Assembly (NCBI GenBank): GCA_034437075.1
Contig: DAOTVD010000088.1
Coordinates: 1 to 12,106 of the forward strand
From: DAOTVD01 sp034437075
GTDB taxonomy: Bacteria > Chloroflexota > Anaerolineae > Aggregatilineales > J027
Length of the DNA: 12,106 bases
Direction of reading: 5' to 3'
Below are positions 5,400 to 12,106 of the stretch, one piece after another (position 1 is the first letter of the stretch; every line of letters begins with the position of its first letter). The notes beneath the pieces were generated by a model. The model ran no database searches and was not told where the DNA came from. It saw only the letters and a program-made list of their open reading frames with translations. Position numbers and translations under genes: made by a program.

Positions 5400-6916
5400 T
5401 GAGCGCCCTAGAACGCATCCTGATTGATTTTTTTCTGATATTCGTCTCGCGCGAAGACCTGAACGGCTTTTTCCGCGACCCACAACATACCGCGACCCTC
5501 ATCGGCGTGTTTATCGCGCTGGCGGGGGCCTTGCTGGGCACCTTTTTGCTGCTACGCGGGATGGCCCTGACCACGGACGCCATCAGCCATACGGTGCTGC
5601 TGGGGATTGTGGTCGCGTTTTTGCTGATGACGCGCGTTTTCGGCGCGGAGCCGAATCTATCATCCCCCTGGTTGATTATCGGCGCAGCGGGGGCGGGGGT
5701 CGCCACCGTGGTGCTGACCGAGTTCATCCAGCGCTCGGGCTTGGTGCGCCAGGATGCCGCGCTGGGGCTGGCCTTTCCGCTCTTGTTCGCCGTGTCGATT
5801 ATCCTCGTCTCGCGCTATGTGGAGGACGCTCACCTGGATGAAGACGCCGTGATGGCGGGCGAGATCGGCATCGCGTGGGCCAATACGAATAGCTATTGCC
5901 TGGCGAATTGTGACCCGGTAATCATCACGCCGGACGACCCGCGCGCGGAGGTCACGCGCGAATGCATCAACTGCACAGCGCAGGGGCTGAACCCGCGCGA
6001 CCCCGCCGCCGAGTTCCGCGAGAGTTGCCGCAATTGCGAGGCGTATACGCCCGCGCAAGCCATCCAATTGGGGCTATTTCCGCCGGGCGCGCCCGCGCCA
6101 GAGCTCGTCTTCTGGCCGCAGGCCATCACGGTCACGGGGCTGATGGCGCTCTTGACCGTCGCTTTCGTGGCGTTGTTGTATAAAGAACTCAAGCTCACGG
6201 CGTTTGACCCCGCGCTGGCGATGGCGCTAGGCTTTCGGCCCGGCATGTTGCATTACGCGACCATGATTTTCGTCAGCCTGGTGGCGGTGGGGGCCTTCGA
6301 TGCGGTGGGGTCGATTTTGGTGATCGCGTTCTTCATTATTCCCCCGGCGGCGGCCTATCTGCTGACGGATCGCTTAGCGGCGATGCTGGGCTTGGGCGCG
6401 CTCATCGGGGCGGCATCGGCGTATTGGGGCTATGACCTGGCGCGCGGGTCGCTGTTCGGCGTGGTGCAGGTGTCCGACATTCTGGCGGGGCTGAATCGCG
6501 CGCTGGGGCTGGGCTTGGAAGAAACCTGGAATACGTCCATTTCGGCGTCTATTGTGCTGATGATGTTCGGGTTCTTTGTGCTGGCTTGGGTCGCCTCGCC
6601 GCAATATGGCTTGGTATCGTCGGTGGTGCGCCGCGCCCGGCAGCGCCAACGCTTTGATGCGTTCGTCGTGCTGGGGCATATCCTGCATCATCAAGACATG
6701 CCCGATGCCGCCGTGCATCTGCAACTGGATCACTTGCCGGACGAGTTCCACTGGCCACGCGGCAAGGTGCGGCGCGTGATGGCGCGCTTACGGGCCGAGG
6801 GGCTGGTGCGCCTGGCGGATGGCCAAGTGCGCATGACCCCCAAAGGCGCGGAACGCTTGGCCGCCTTTCAGCGGCGCGCGCTGGCCCATACTCCTGCCGC
6901 TGACGCGCCCTCATGA
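5399..6916 (+). CDS. Metal ABC permease with Cys-rich insert and winged-helix tail
   Basis: This 505-residue second membrane subunit should pair with the first permease in the importer. Residues 30-160 and 238-405 carry the ABC-3 permease segments, with LLRGMALTTDAISHTVLLG at 51-69 and SILVIAFFIIPPAAAYL at 305-321. Between them, residues 160-237 replace a short loop with a soluble insert holding three Cys pairs: Cys167/171, Cys189/192 and Cys210/213. The last Cys of each pair is spaced by exactly 21 residues, and DPRAEV..ECINC and DPAAEF..SCRNC are clearly repeated units. The insert may bind metal, but no known zinc-ribbon family is recognised. Residues 415-490 form a winged-helix-like domain (KVRRVMARLRAEGLVRL, then MTPKGAERLA), which matches the start of the tail on the first permease but lacks its dimerisation part. 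GAGGAGG at 5383-5389 is the ribosome-binding site. Confidence 0.9.
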   Translation: MSALERILIDFFLIFVSREDLNGFFRDPQHTATLIGVFIALAGALLGTFLLLRGMALTTDAISHTVLLGIVVAFLLMTRVFGAEPNLSSPWLIIGAAGAGVATVVLTEFIQRSGLVRQDAALGLAFPLLFAVSIILVSRYVEDAHLDEDAVMAGEIGIAWANTNSYCLANCDPVIITPDDPRAEVTRECINCTAQGLNPRDPAAEFRESCRNCEAYTPAQAIQLGLFPPGAPAPELVFWPQAITVTGLMALLTVAFVALLYKELKLTAFDPALAMALGFRPGMLHYATMIFVSLVAVGAFDAVGSILVIAFFIIPPAAAYLLTDRLAAMLGLGALIGAASAYWGYDLARGSLFGVVQVSDILAGLNRALGLGLEETWNTSISASIVLMMFGFFVLAWVASPQYGLVSSVVRRARQRQRFDAFVVLGHILHHQDMPDAAVHLQLDHLPDEFHWPRGKVRRVMARLRAEGLVRLADGQVRMTPKGAERLAAFQRRALAHTPAADAPS

Positions 6917-6934
6917 TGCCGACTTAAGCCCTTA

Positions 6935-7110
6935 GGCTTTTCCAAGTATTTAACTATGCCGCTTGCTTTTGTCGAAAAGGATACCGTCTTGATTTTACCC
7001 CCCTCTAGCTCCCCCCGAATTCAGGGGGAGAACTTACTCGTGCGCATAATAGCCCCTCCCTGAATTCGGGGAGGGGGATGGGGAGGGGTAATTATTTTTC
7101 TGGAAAAGCC
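6935..7110. mobile_element. MITE-like element, copy 3 (176 bp, TNA target duplication)
   Basis: This is the third copy, in the same orientation as those at 40 and 343, with ends GGCTTTTCCA (6935-6944) and TGGAAAAGCC (7101-7110). It is flanked by its own duplication TTA (6932-6934 and 7111-7113). It inserted 18 bp past the stop codon of the second permease and about 40 bp before the nuo promoter, separating the two operons. Together with that promoter it accounts for the 381-bp gap between genes. Confidence 0.88.
6993..7099 (+). terminator. Likely terminator of the metal operon supplied by the element
   Basis: Within copy 3, arms at about 6993-7030 and 7053-7091 can fold imperfectly on each other around a 22-nt loop. 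The right arm alone contains a perfect 8-bp stem, CCCCTCCC (7053-7060) with GGGAGGGG (7069-7076). The structure is followed on the plus strand by the T-rich stretch ATTATTTTT (7091-7099). In this orientation it would work as an intrinsic terminator for the metal operon and insulate the nuo operon. The T-run is not immediately next to the short stem, so efficiency is uncertain. Confidence 0.45.
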
Positions 7111-7150
7111 TTAGCGCGGTATCCCGCAAGGCCATTCTTTTCCCAATGCG

Positions 7151-7179
7151 TTGCTAATCGAAAAGCGCTGCGCTATACT
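7151..7179 (+). promoter_or_regulatory. Sigma-70-type promoter of the nuo operon
   Basis: TTGCTA (7151-7156) and TATACT (7174-7179) are separated by 17 bp, giving a good sigma-70-type promoter. Transcription would start near 7186, about 110 nt before the chosen nuoA start. I see no clear operator in this leader. Confidence 0.6.
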
Positions 7180-7297
7180 TTTGCGGAGTTTCTCACGATT
7201 TGTTCATCGTATGCTCCGCATTTGACGCGGGTTAGAACGCCCGATGAATAAAGGCGTGCATGATAGACAGGGCTCTGCTAAAGGAGTGGACACAGCC

Positions 7298-7657
7298 ATG
7301 GAACTGAACGAGTGGGTTTTTATCGGTGCCTTTTTAGGAATCGCCTGGTTTTTCCCGGTGGCGCCGATTATCGCCAACCGGATCGTCGCCCCCCGGCGCC
7401 CCAATCCGCTGAAGACGGACACCTACGAATGTGGGGTCGAAACGGTGGGCGATACCTGGGTGCAATTCAAAGTGCAATACTATATTGTGGCGCTGATCTT
7501 TCTGGTGTTCGACATCGAGATGGTGCTGCTGTTCCCCTGGGCCGTGGCCTATAACGAACTAGGCATGTTCGCGTATTTGGCGGGCGCGGTCTTCATCATT
7601 TTGTTGCTAGAGGGCCTGGCCTATGCCTTCCGCAAAGGCGCATTGGAGTGGAAATAG
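7298..7657 (+). CDS. nuoA: NADH-quinone oxidoreductase subunit A
   Basis: NuoA is a small membrane subunit of respiratory complex I, placed at the junction of the membrane arm and the quinone-binding region. The 119-residue product has three hydrophobic segments (about 6-28, 61-81 and 90-110). The family motifs are all present: YECGV at 43-47, FDIE at 71-74 and FPWA at 79-82. The frame stays open to an upstream ATG at 7244, but the family start MELNEW at 7298 follows AAGGAG (7281-7286), and the longer N-terminus has no family match. The gene opens the operon, and nuoH follows after only three bases, where nuoB would usually stand. Confidence 0.94.
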   Translation: MELNEWVFIGAFLGIAWFFPVAPIIANRIVAPRRPNPLKTDTYECGVETVGDTWVQFKVQYYIVALIFLVFDIEMVLLFPWAVAYNELGMFAYLAGAVFIILLLEGLAYAFRKGALEWK

Positions 7658-7660
7658 ACC

Positions 7661-8866
7661 ATGTTTGGCTTACCTGATCTGGTACGGGATATTGTGGGCA
7701 ATGACGACATTGCCGCGATTATCATTACGCTGGCTACGGCGGTCATCATCGGCAGCATTGGCCTGCTGGCCCCGCTGCTGACCATCTGGCTAGAGCGCAA
7801 GGTTTCCGGGCGGATGCAAGACCGCATCGGCCCCAACCGCGTCGGCCCGATTGGCTTGTTGCAATCGGTGGCCGACGCGCTGAAGCTGCTGACCAAAGAG
7901 ATCATCGTGCCGCGCGGCGCCGATACGGTGGTGTATTTTCTGGCCCCGGTGATTATCGTCATCTCCGTGGTGGGTATTCTGGCAGTGATGCCGCTCTCGC
8001 CCGACCTCATCGGCACGGATTTGAGCATCGGCTTGCTGTATATCGTGGCGATTAGCTCGGTGGGCACCATCGGTATTTTGATGGCCGGCTGGGGCAGCAA
8101 CAACAAATATGCGTTGCTGGGTGCCTTCCGCGTGATTGCCCAGATGATTAGCTACGAAATCCCGATGGTCTTGGCGATGCTGGTGCCGGTCATGTTCGCG
8201 GGGACGCTGAGCGTGCAAGGCGTCATCTTCGCGCAAGGCGACATGTGGTATATGGCCATGGCCCCCCTGGCGATGCTGATCTTCTTCATCTCGTCCACGG
8301 CGGAAGTGGGGCGCCAGCCCTTCGACCTGCTCGAAGCCGAGTCGGAGATCGTCGCCGGGTTCAACATCGAATATAGCGGGATGCCTTTCGCCATGATCTA
8401 CCTGGGCGAATGGCTGCACGCGGTGCTCATCTGCTTTATCACCGCTATCGTCTTTTTGGGCGGTTGGTGGGGGCCGTTTGTCGAAGAAGTGCCCGAACTG
8501 GGTATTGTGTATATGCTGGGCAAGGCCCTATTTGTGTATCTCATCCACATGTGGCTGCGCTTTACCTTGCCGCGCCTGCGCATCGACCAACTGATGGCGT
8601 TTAACTGGCGTTTTTTGGTGCCGCTGAGTGTGGCCAATCTGCTGCTGATGGGCTTTTTGTGGAAAGTCTTGCCCGAACCCACCGAAGCGGGCTTTTTGGC
8701 CGAAGTGCCGCGCACCTTGGCCCTGTTCGCTGGGAATCTGCTGCTGGTGGCCGGGACGTTGTTCTTGCTGCGCGACTACGCGCGCAAAGAGCGCGAGAAG
8801 GTCGAAGGCTTGGTGGATGAAACCGTCTACGCGCCCAGCGGCACAGCGGTTTCTGCTTCGGACTAA
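7661..8866 (+). CDS. nuoH: NADH-quinone oxidoreductase subunit H
   Basis: NuoH is the membrane subunit that forms much of the quinone tunnel of complex I and links it to the proton channels. The 401-residue product shows LERKVSGRMQDRIGPNRVGP (44-63), the KLLTKE helix (75-80), and the acidic quinone-site loop EVGRQPFDLLEAESEIVAGF (215-234) followed by NIEYSG. About eight or nine hydrophobic segments are present. The C-terminal tail of about 60 residues is charged after the last membrane segment and is longer than in Escherichia coli NuoH. The next gene is nuoJ; the usual nuoI between H and J is missing. Confidence 0.96.
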   Translation: MFGLPDLVRDIVGNDDIAAIIITLATAVIIGSIGLLAPLLTIWLERKVSGRMQDRIGPNRVGPIGLLQSVADALKLLTKEIIVPRGADTVVYFLAPVIIVISVVGILAVMPLSPDLIGTDLSIGLLYIVAISSVGTIGILMAGWGSNNKYALLGAFRVIAQMISYEIPMVLAMLVPVMFAGTLSVQGVIFAQGDMWYMAMAPLAMLIFFISSTAEVGRQPFDLLEAESEIVAGFNIEYSGMPFAMIYLGEWLHAVLICFITAIVFLGGWWGPFVEEVPELGIVYMLGKALFVYLIHMWLRFTLPRLRIDQLMAFNWRFLVPLSVANLLLMGFLWKVLPEPTEAGFLAEVPRTLALFAGNLLLVAGTLFLLRDYARKEREKVEGLVDETVYAPSGTAVSASD

Positions 8867-8893
8867 CACGACTAGAGAGGAGAATCGAACGCG

Positions 8894-9448
8894 ATGGACG
8901 AAACGCTGCAATGGCTCGCGTTTATCATCTTTGCCCTCATGACCCTGGCCCCAGCGGTGATGGTCGTGATCGCGCGCAATCTGTTTCACTCGGCGCTGTA
9001 CTTGCTGCTGAGTCTGTTTGGCGTGGCTGGGCTGTTTGTGCTGCTGGTGGCGCCCTTCTTGGCCGCGATTCAAGTGCTGGTGTATATGGGCGCGATTGGC
9101 ATCCTCATCGTTTTTGGGGTGATGCTCACGCGCGGGATGATGCGCCTCGAACAGCCCTACAATAGCCAACGTGCCGCCGCCGCTTTTACAGCGGTGGTCT
9201 TGTTCACGGGCCTGGCGCTGACGCTGACGCCCCTGGTGGATGAACTCGGCATCGAAGCGCTAGAAGATGTCAACGCCGACATGACCGACATTGACGACCC
9301 CGACGACGTCGAATACGAGACCGTACGCGCGATTGGCTTGCGCATTGCCGACCGGGATGGCTTCGTGCTGCCTTTTGAATTGGCCTCGTTGCTGCTGACC
9401 GCCGCCATGATCGGCGCGATTGTCGTCGCGCGCGAAGACGACGCCTAA
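8894..9448 (+). CDS. nuoJ: NADH-quinone oxidoreductase subunit J
   Basis: NuoJ is a membrane-arm subunit of complex I whose third helix takes part in the conformational coupling between quinone reduction and proton pumping. The 184-residue product has five hydrophobic segments. The conserved FLAAIQVLVYMGAIGILIVF stretch lies at 55-74 and the PFELASLLL motif at 160-168. The loop at about 115-155 is strongly acidic. GAGAGGAGA at 8875-8883 serves as the ribosome-binding site. The gene lies 27 bp after nuoH and 21 bp before nuoK. Confidence 0.95.
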   Translation: MDETLQWLAFIIFALMTLAPAVMVVIARNLFHSALYLLLSLFGVAGLFVLLVAPFLAAIQVLVYMGAIGILIVFGVMLTRGMMRLEQPYNSQRAAAAFTAVVLFTGLALTLTPLVDELGIEALEDVNADMTDIDDPDDVEYETVRAIGLRIADRDGFVLPFELASLLLTAAMIGAIVVAREDDA

Positions 9449-9469
9449 CGGATACGGGGAGAAATCATT

Positions 9470-9778
9470 ATGGTACCGCTTTATGCCTATTTACTGGTCG
9501 CGGCTGCGCTGTTCAGCATCGGCGTATATGGGGTGCTGGCGCGGCGTAACGCCATCGCCATCCTGATGAGCATCGAACTGATGCTTAACGCCGTCATCAT
9601 CAATATCGTGGCCTTTTGGCGCTATATCAACCCGGCGGATATTGACGGGCAGGTCTTCGCGGCCTTTGTATTTGTGGTGGCTGCCGCCGAGGCCGCCGTC
9701 GGATTGGCGCTGGTGATTTCCATTTACCGCAACCGCGCCACCGTCGAAGCCGAAGACATCAATTTACTGAAATGGTAA
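9470..9778 (+). CDS. nuoK: NADH-quinone oxidoreductase subunit K
   Basis: NuoK is an antiporter-related small membrane subunit of complex I (homologous to MrpC). The 102-residue product has three transmembrane segments. The two membrane glutamates needed for proton transfer are present: Glu36 in MSIELMLNAV and Glu74 in AAEAAVGLAL. Its length is normal for the family. GGGGAGA ahead of the ATG provides the ribosome-binding site. nuoL follows after 42 bases that hold a 10-bp palindrome CTAACGTTAG (9795-9804), too short to interpret. Confidence 0.96.
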   Translation: MVPLYAYLLVAAALFSIGVYGVLARRNAIAILMSIELMLNAVIINIVAFWRYINPADIDGQVFAAFVFVVAAAEAAVGLALVISIYRNRATVEAEDINLLKW

Positions 9779-9820
9779 CGCTATCGTGACGCAACTAACG
9801 TTAGCCCTTCGGAGACTCGT

Positions 9821-12106
9821 ATGGATGTGAATTTCTTAGACCCGAACTTTACCGCGTGGCTCATTCCGGTGCCGCCGCTGGTGTCCTTTTTGCTGATCGT
9901 CCTCTTTATAGGGCGCAACAAGTTCCTCAGCCACCTGACGGCCCTCACTGCTGTGGGCATTTCGTGGGTGTTGGCCTGGGGCGTGTTCTTGCACGTCAGC
10001 ACCATTGCGGATTTTGGCGAGGTGGCCTACGGCGATAGCATCGCCTGGATGGATTTGGGCGTGGGCGAAGCCTTTCGTATGGGCGTGTTGGTCGATCCGC
10101 TTTCGGCGGTGATGCTCTTTATGGTGCCCCTGGCCATTCTGATGATCTTCATCTATAGCATCGGTTACATGGGCGCTTACCCGCACGACGACCCGCACCA
10201 GATGCGTAATTCGCGCTTTTTCGCCTACCTGAGCCTGTTCGCAGGGGCCATGCTGACCCTCGTCGTGGCCGATAATCTGCTGCTGCTGTTCATCGGCTGG
10301 GAGGTCATGGGCTTGTGTAGCTATTTGCTCATCGGCTTCTTGTTCGAGAAAAAGAGCGCCTACCAAGCCGCCGTGAAAGCCTTCATGGTCACGCGCATCG
10401 CGGATGTGTTGTTTCTCGTCGGCATCGGCTATCTGTATGCTGAGACGGGCACGCTAAACTTCCGCGAGATCATGTACGGCGAAAGCGGCCTGGCGACCCT
10501 GACGCGCCTGGCCGAAACCGACGCGCCCATCTTGGGTATCAGCGCCGCGAGCCTCATCGGGCTCTTGATCGTCACGGGCACGCTGGGCAAGGCCGCCCAA
10601 TTTCCGTTGCACGTCTGGCTGCCCGATGCCATGGAAGGCCCAACGCCCGTTTCCGCGATGATCCACGCGGCGGCGATGGTCTCGGCGGGCGTGTTCTTGG
10701 TGATCCGCATGAATCCGCTGATTGCCGCGGGCGCTGACCCGCATCACGGCGTTTACAACGAGCCGCTGATCCTGATGGGCCTTCTCGGGTCGCTGACGGC
10801 GCTCGGCGCGGCGGTGCTGGGCGTGGGGCAAAATGACATTAAGCGTGTTTTGGCCTATTCGACCATCTCGCAATTGGGCTTTATGGTCGCCGCGTTGGGC
10901 ATTGGCGCGTATATCGCCGCGTTTTTCCATCTGATTACGCATGCGTTCTTCAAGGCGCTCTTGTTCATGAGTTCCGGCGCGGTGATCCACGCCATGGAGC
11001 ACGGCAAACACCACGCGCACGACCTGCATACCCACGGCCACGACGACCACGGCGTAGCGCATGACGATGTGCATCCGCCCTTCGAAGACCAGGACCCGCC
11101 CGGCATCGTGCAACACGACAGCCCCGGCGACCAGATTCACGACCCTGGCCCGCTGGATATGCAGCCTTACGGCATGTTGCACACCTACAACCGCGACGGC
11201 GACGACCCCGCCTGGAATACAAACATGGTGCCGGACGGCATCCAGCTAGATTTTGTCGCGCCGCCCAACGACATGCGCAACATGGGCGGGCTGATGAACC
11301 GCATTCCGCTGACCGCCGCGACGATGCTCGCGGGCGCGCTCAGCCTGGCAGGCTTCCCGCTGGTGACGGCGGGCTTTTGGTCGAAGGACGAAATCTTCGC
11401 AGATGCCTTCACCGTGGGCACCTCGGACGGTATCTACTGGCTGCATTTGCTGGTTTTCGTCAGTTTGTTTATCGCGGCGCTGTTCACGGCCTTTTATACC
11501 GGGCGGATGTGGCTGCTCACCTTCTGGGGCCAACCGCGCAGCGACGCCGCGCGCTATGCCACGCTGATGAAAGGCCATCACGTAGACGAAAGCAAGCTGG
11601 AAGACATCCCGCCTGCGCTGCACTGGAACGAAATCCTGAACAATGATGAGGTGGTGCACGACGACCTGAAAGGCAAAGGCCCGCTGCGCAAGTTCCTGAC
11701 CGTTTACGAAGACTCGTTCCCCATCCAATTGCCGCTGACCATCCTGGCCTTTTTCGCCCTGACGGCGGGCTGGGTGGGCATCCACGAGGACTTCACCGGG
11801 TTTAGCGCGCTGACGGGCGGCAACAACTTGTTTAAGAACTTCGTCAAAGATGGCATGCCGACCGTGGTCGAAGGCGGCTTTGAAACTGCTGTCGCGCCGG
11901 AGTTTAGCTTCTTGCCCGTCATCTTTTCGTTCATTGCGGCGCTAGGCGGGCTGGGCCTGGCCTATTGGGTCTATGGCTTGCAAGCCCTGGAAGCAGGCCA
12001 GCGCGACCCGCTGCACGACCGCCTCGGGAATGGGGTCTGGACGGCGCTGCAAAATCGCTTCTACATCGACACGCTATATTTACGCACGTTCGTCGTGCCC
12101 TTTGAA
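9821..12106 (+). CDS. nuoL: NADH-quinone oxidoreductase subunit L (3' end beyond window)
   Basis: NuoL is the distal antiporter-like proton-pumping subunit of complex I. The frame is open for 762 codons from the ATG at 9821 (GGAGA at 9811-9815) to the window edge, so the C-terminus is missing. Key residues are in place: Glu160 in GWEVMGLCSYL, Lys257 in GTLGKAAQFPLHVWLPDA, and the EGPTPVSAMIHAA stretch. After VIHAME (388-393) an insertion of about 88 residues (395-482) separates the normally adjacent DMRNMGGL motif (484-491). Its first part has ten His in residues 394-418, interspersed with Asp. A second charged stretch, about 575-625, is also longer than in Escherichia coli NuoL, which totals only 613 residues. 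Both insertions fall in loops outside the membrane helices, so function should be kept. Confidence 0.95.
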   Translation, partial: MDVNFLDPNFTAWLIPVPPLVSFLLIVLFIGRNKFLSHLTALTAVGISWVLAWGVFLHVSTIADFGEVAYGDSIAWMDLGVGEAFRMGVLVDPLSAVMLFMVPLAILMIFIYSIGYMGAYPHDDPHQMRNSRFFAYLSLFAGAMLTLVVADNLLLLFIGWEVMGLCSYLLIGFLFEKKSAYQAAVKAFMVTRIADVLFLVGIGYLYAETGTLNFREIMYGESGLATLTRLAETDAPILGISAASLIGLLIVTGTLGKAAQFPLHVWLPDAMEGPTPVSAMIHAAAMVSAGVFLVIRMNPLIAAGADPHHGVYNEPLILMGLLGSLTALGAAVLGVGQNDIKRVLAYSTISQLGFMVAALGIGAYIAAFFHLITHAFFKALLFMSSGAVIHAMEHGKHHAHDLHTHGHDDHGVAHDDVHPPFEDQDPPGIVQHDSPGDQIHDPGPLDMQPYGMLHTYNRDGDDPAWNTNMVPDGIQLDFVAPPNDMRNMGGLMNRIPLTAATMLAGALSLAGFPLVTAGFWSKDEIFADAFTVGTSDGIYWLHLLVFVSLFIAALFTAFYTGRMWLLTFWGQPRSDAARYATLMKGHHVDESKLEDIPPALHWNEILNNDEVVHDDLKGKGPLRKFLTVYEDSFPIQLPLTILAFFALTAGWVGIHEDFTGFSALTGGNNLFKNFVKDGMPTVVEGGFETAVAPEFSFLPVIFSFIAALGGLGLAYWVYGLQALEAGQRDPLHDRLGNGVWTALQNRFYIDTLYLRTFVVPFE

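Noticed and set aside
40..7110. Composite transposon bounded by the element copies
   Set aside because: Each copy has its own matching duplication, and no transposase lies between them, so they are better read as single insertions.
7244..7297. Upstream ATG extending nuoA by 18 residues
   Set aside because: The extra residues do not resemble NuoA N-termini, and the AAGGAG at 7281-7286 fits the start at 7298.
8528..9169. 213-codon minus-strand frame, and similar ones at 7790-8419 and 10454-11182
   Set aside because: They are antisense to clearly recognisable nuo genes and their translations look like reverse-strand shadows.

Overview
The window looks like chromosomal DNA from a GC-rich bacterium, most likely a Chloroflexota (Anaerolineae-like) member. 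That guess is an inference. It rests on the overall style of the proteins, the complex I genes and the GC-rich codon use; no rRNA or other phylogenetic marker is present.

Layout. Positions 1-531 carry no gene. They hold two nearly identical 176-bp miniature inverted-repeat elements (40-215 and 343-518) and a small hairpin between them. A minus-strand gene (532-1851) encodes an RDD-domain membrane protein with a C-terminal TPR region. From the divergent intergenic region (1852-2044), a plus-strand metal-uptake ABC operon starts: a periplasmic-type binding protein (2045-3070), an ATPase (3217-3990), a permease with a DtxR-like C-terminal domain (3994-5322), a 25-codon ORF that overlaps both neighbours by one base (5322-5399), and a second permease with a Cys-rich insert and a winged-helix tail (5399-6916). 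A third copy of the 176-bp element (6935-7110) follows this operon. After a good sigma-70-type promoter (7151-7179) comes a complex I operon: nuoA, nuoH, nuoJ, nuoK and a nuoL that runs off the window end. Only membrane-arm subunits are present; nuoB-G and nuoI are absent from this stretch.

How the parts work together. The binding protein has a TroA/ZnuA-type ligand set (His, His, His, Asp), so the ABC system should import Mn2+, Zn2+ or Fe2+. Its promoter (TTGAAA, 17 bp, TAAAAT) contains a TTTAG-N6-CTAAA inverted repeat like DtxR/MntR-family operators, plus a second palindrome just upstream. This suggests repression when metal is abundant. Both permeases carry C-terminal DNA-binding-like domains, so the transporter itself may sense metal or act in regulation. 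The nuo genes encode proton-pumping and quinone-site subunits of NADH dehydrogenase I, and NuoL has an unusual His/Asp-rich insertion.

Most notable points: the three-copy mobile element with TNA target duplications, the 21-residue Cys repeat inside permease 2, the two permease/wHTH fusions with a matching operator, and the membrane-arm-only nuo cluster.
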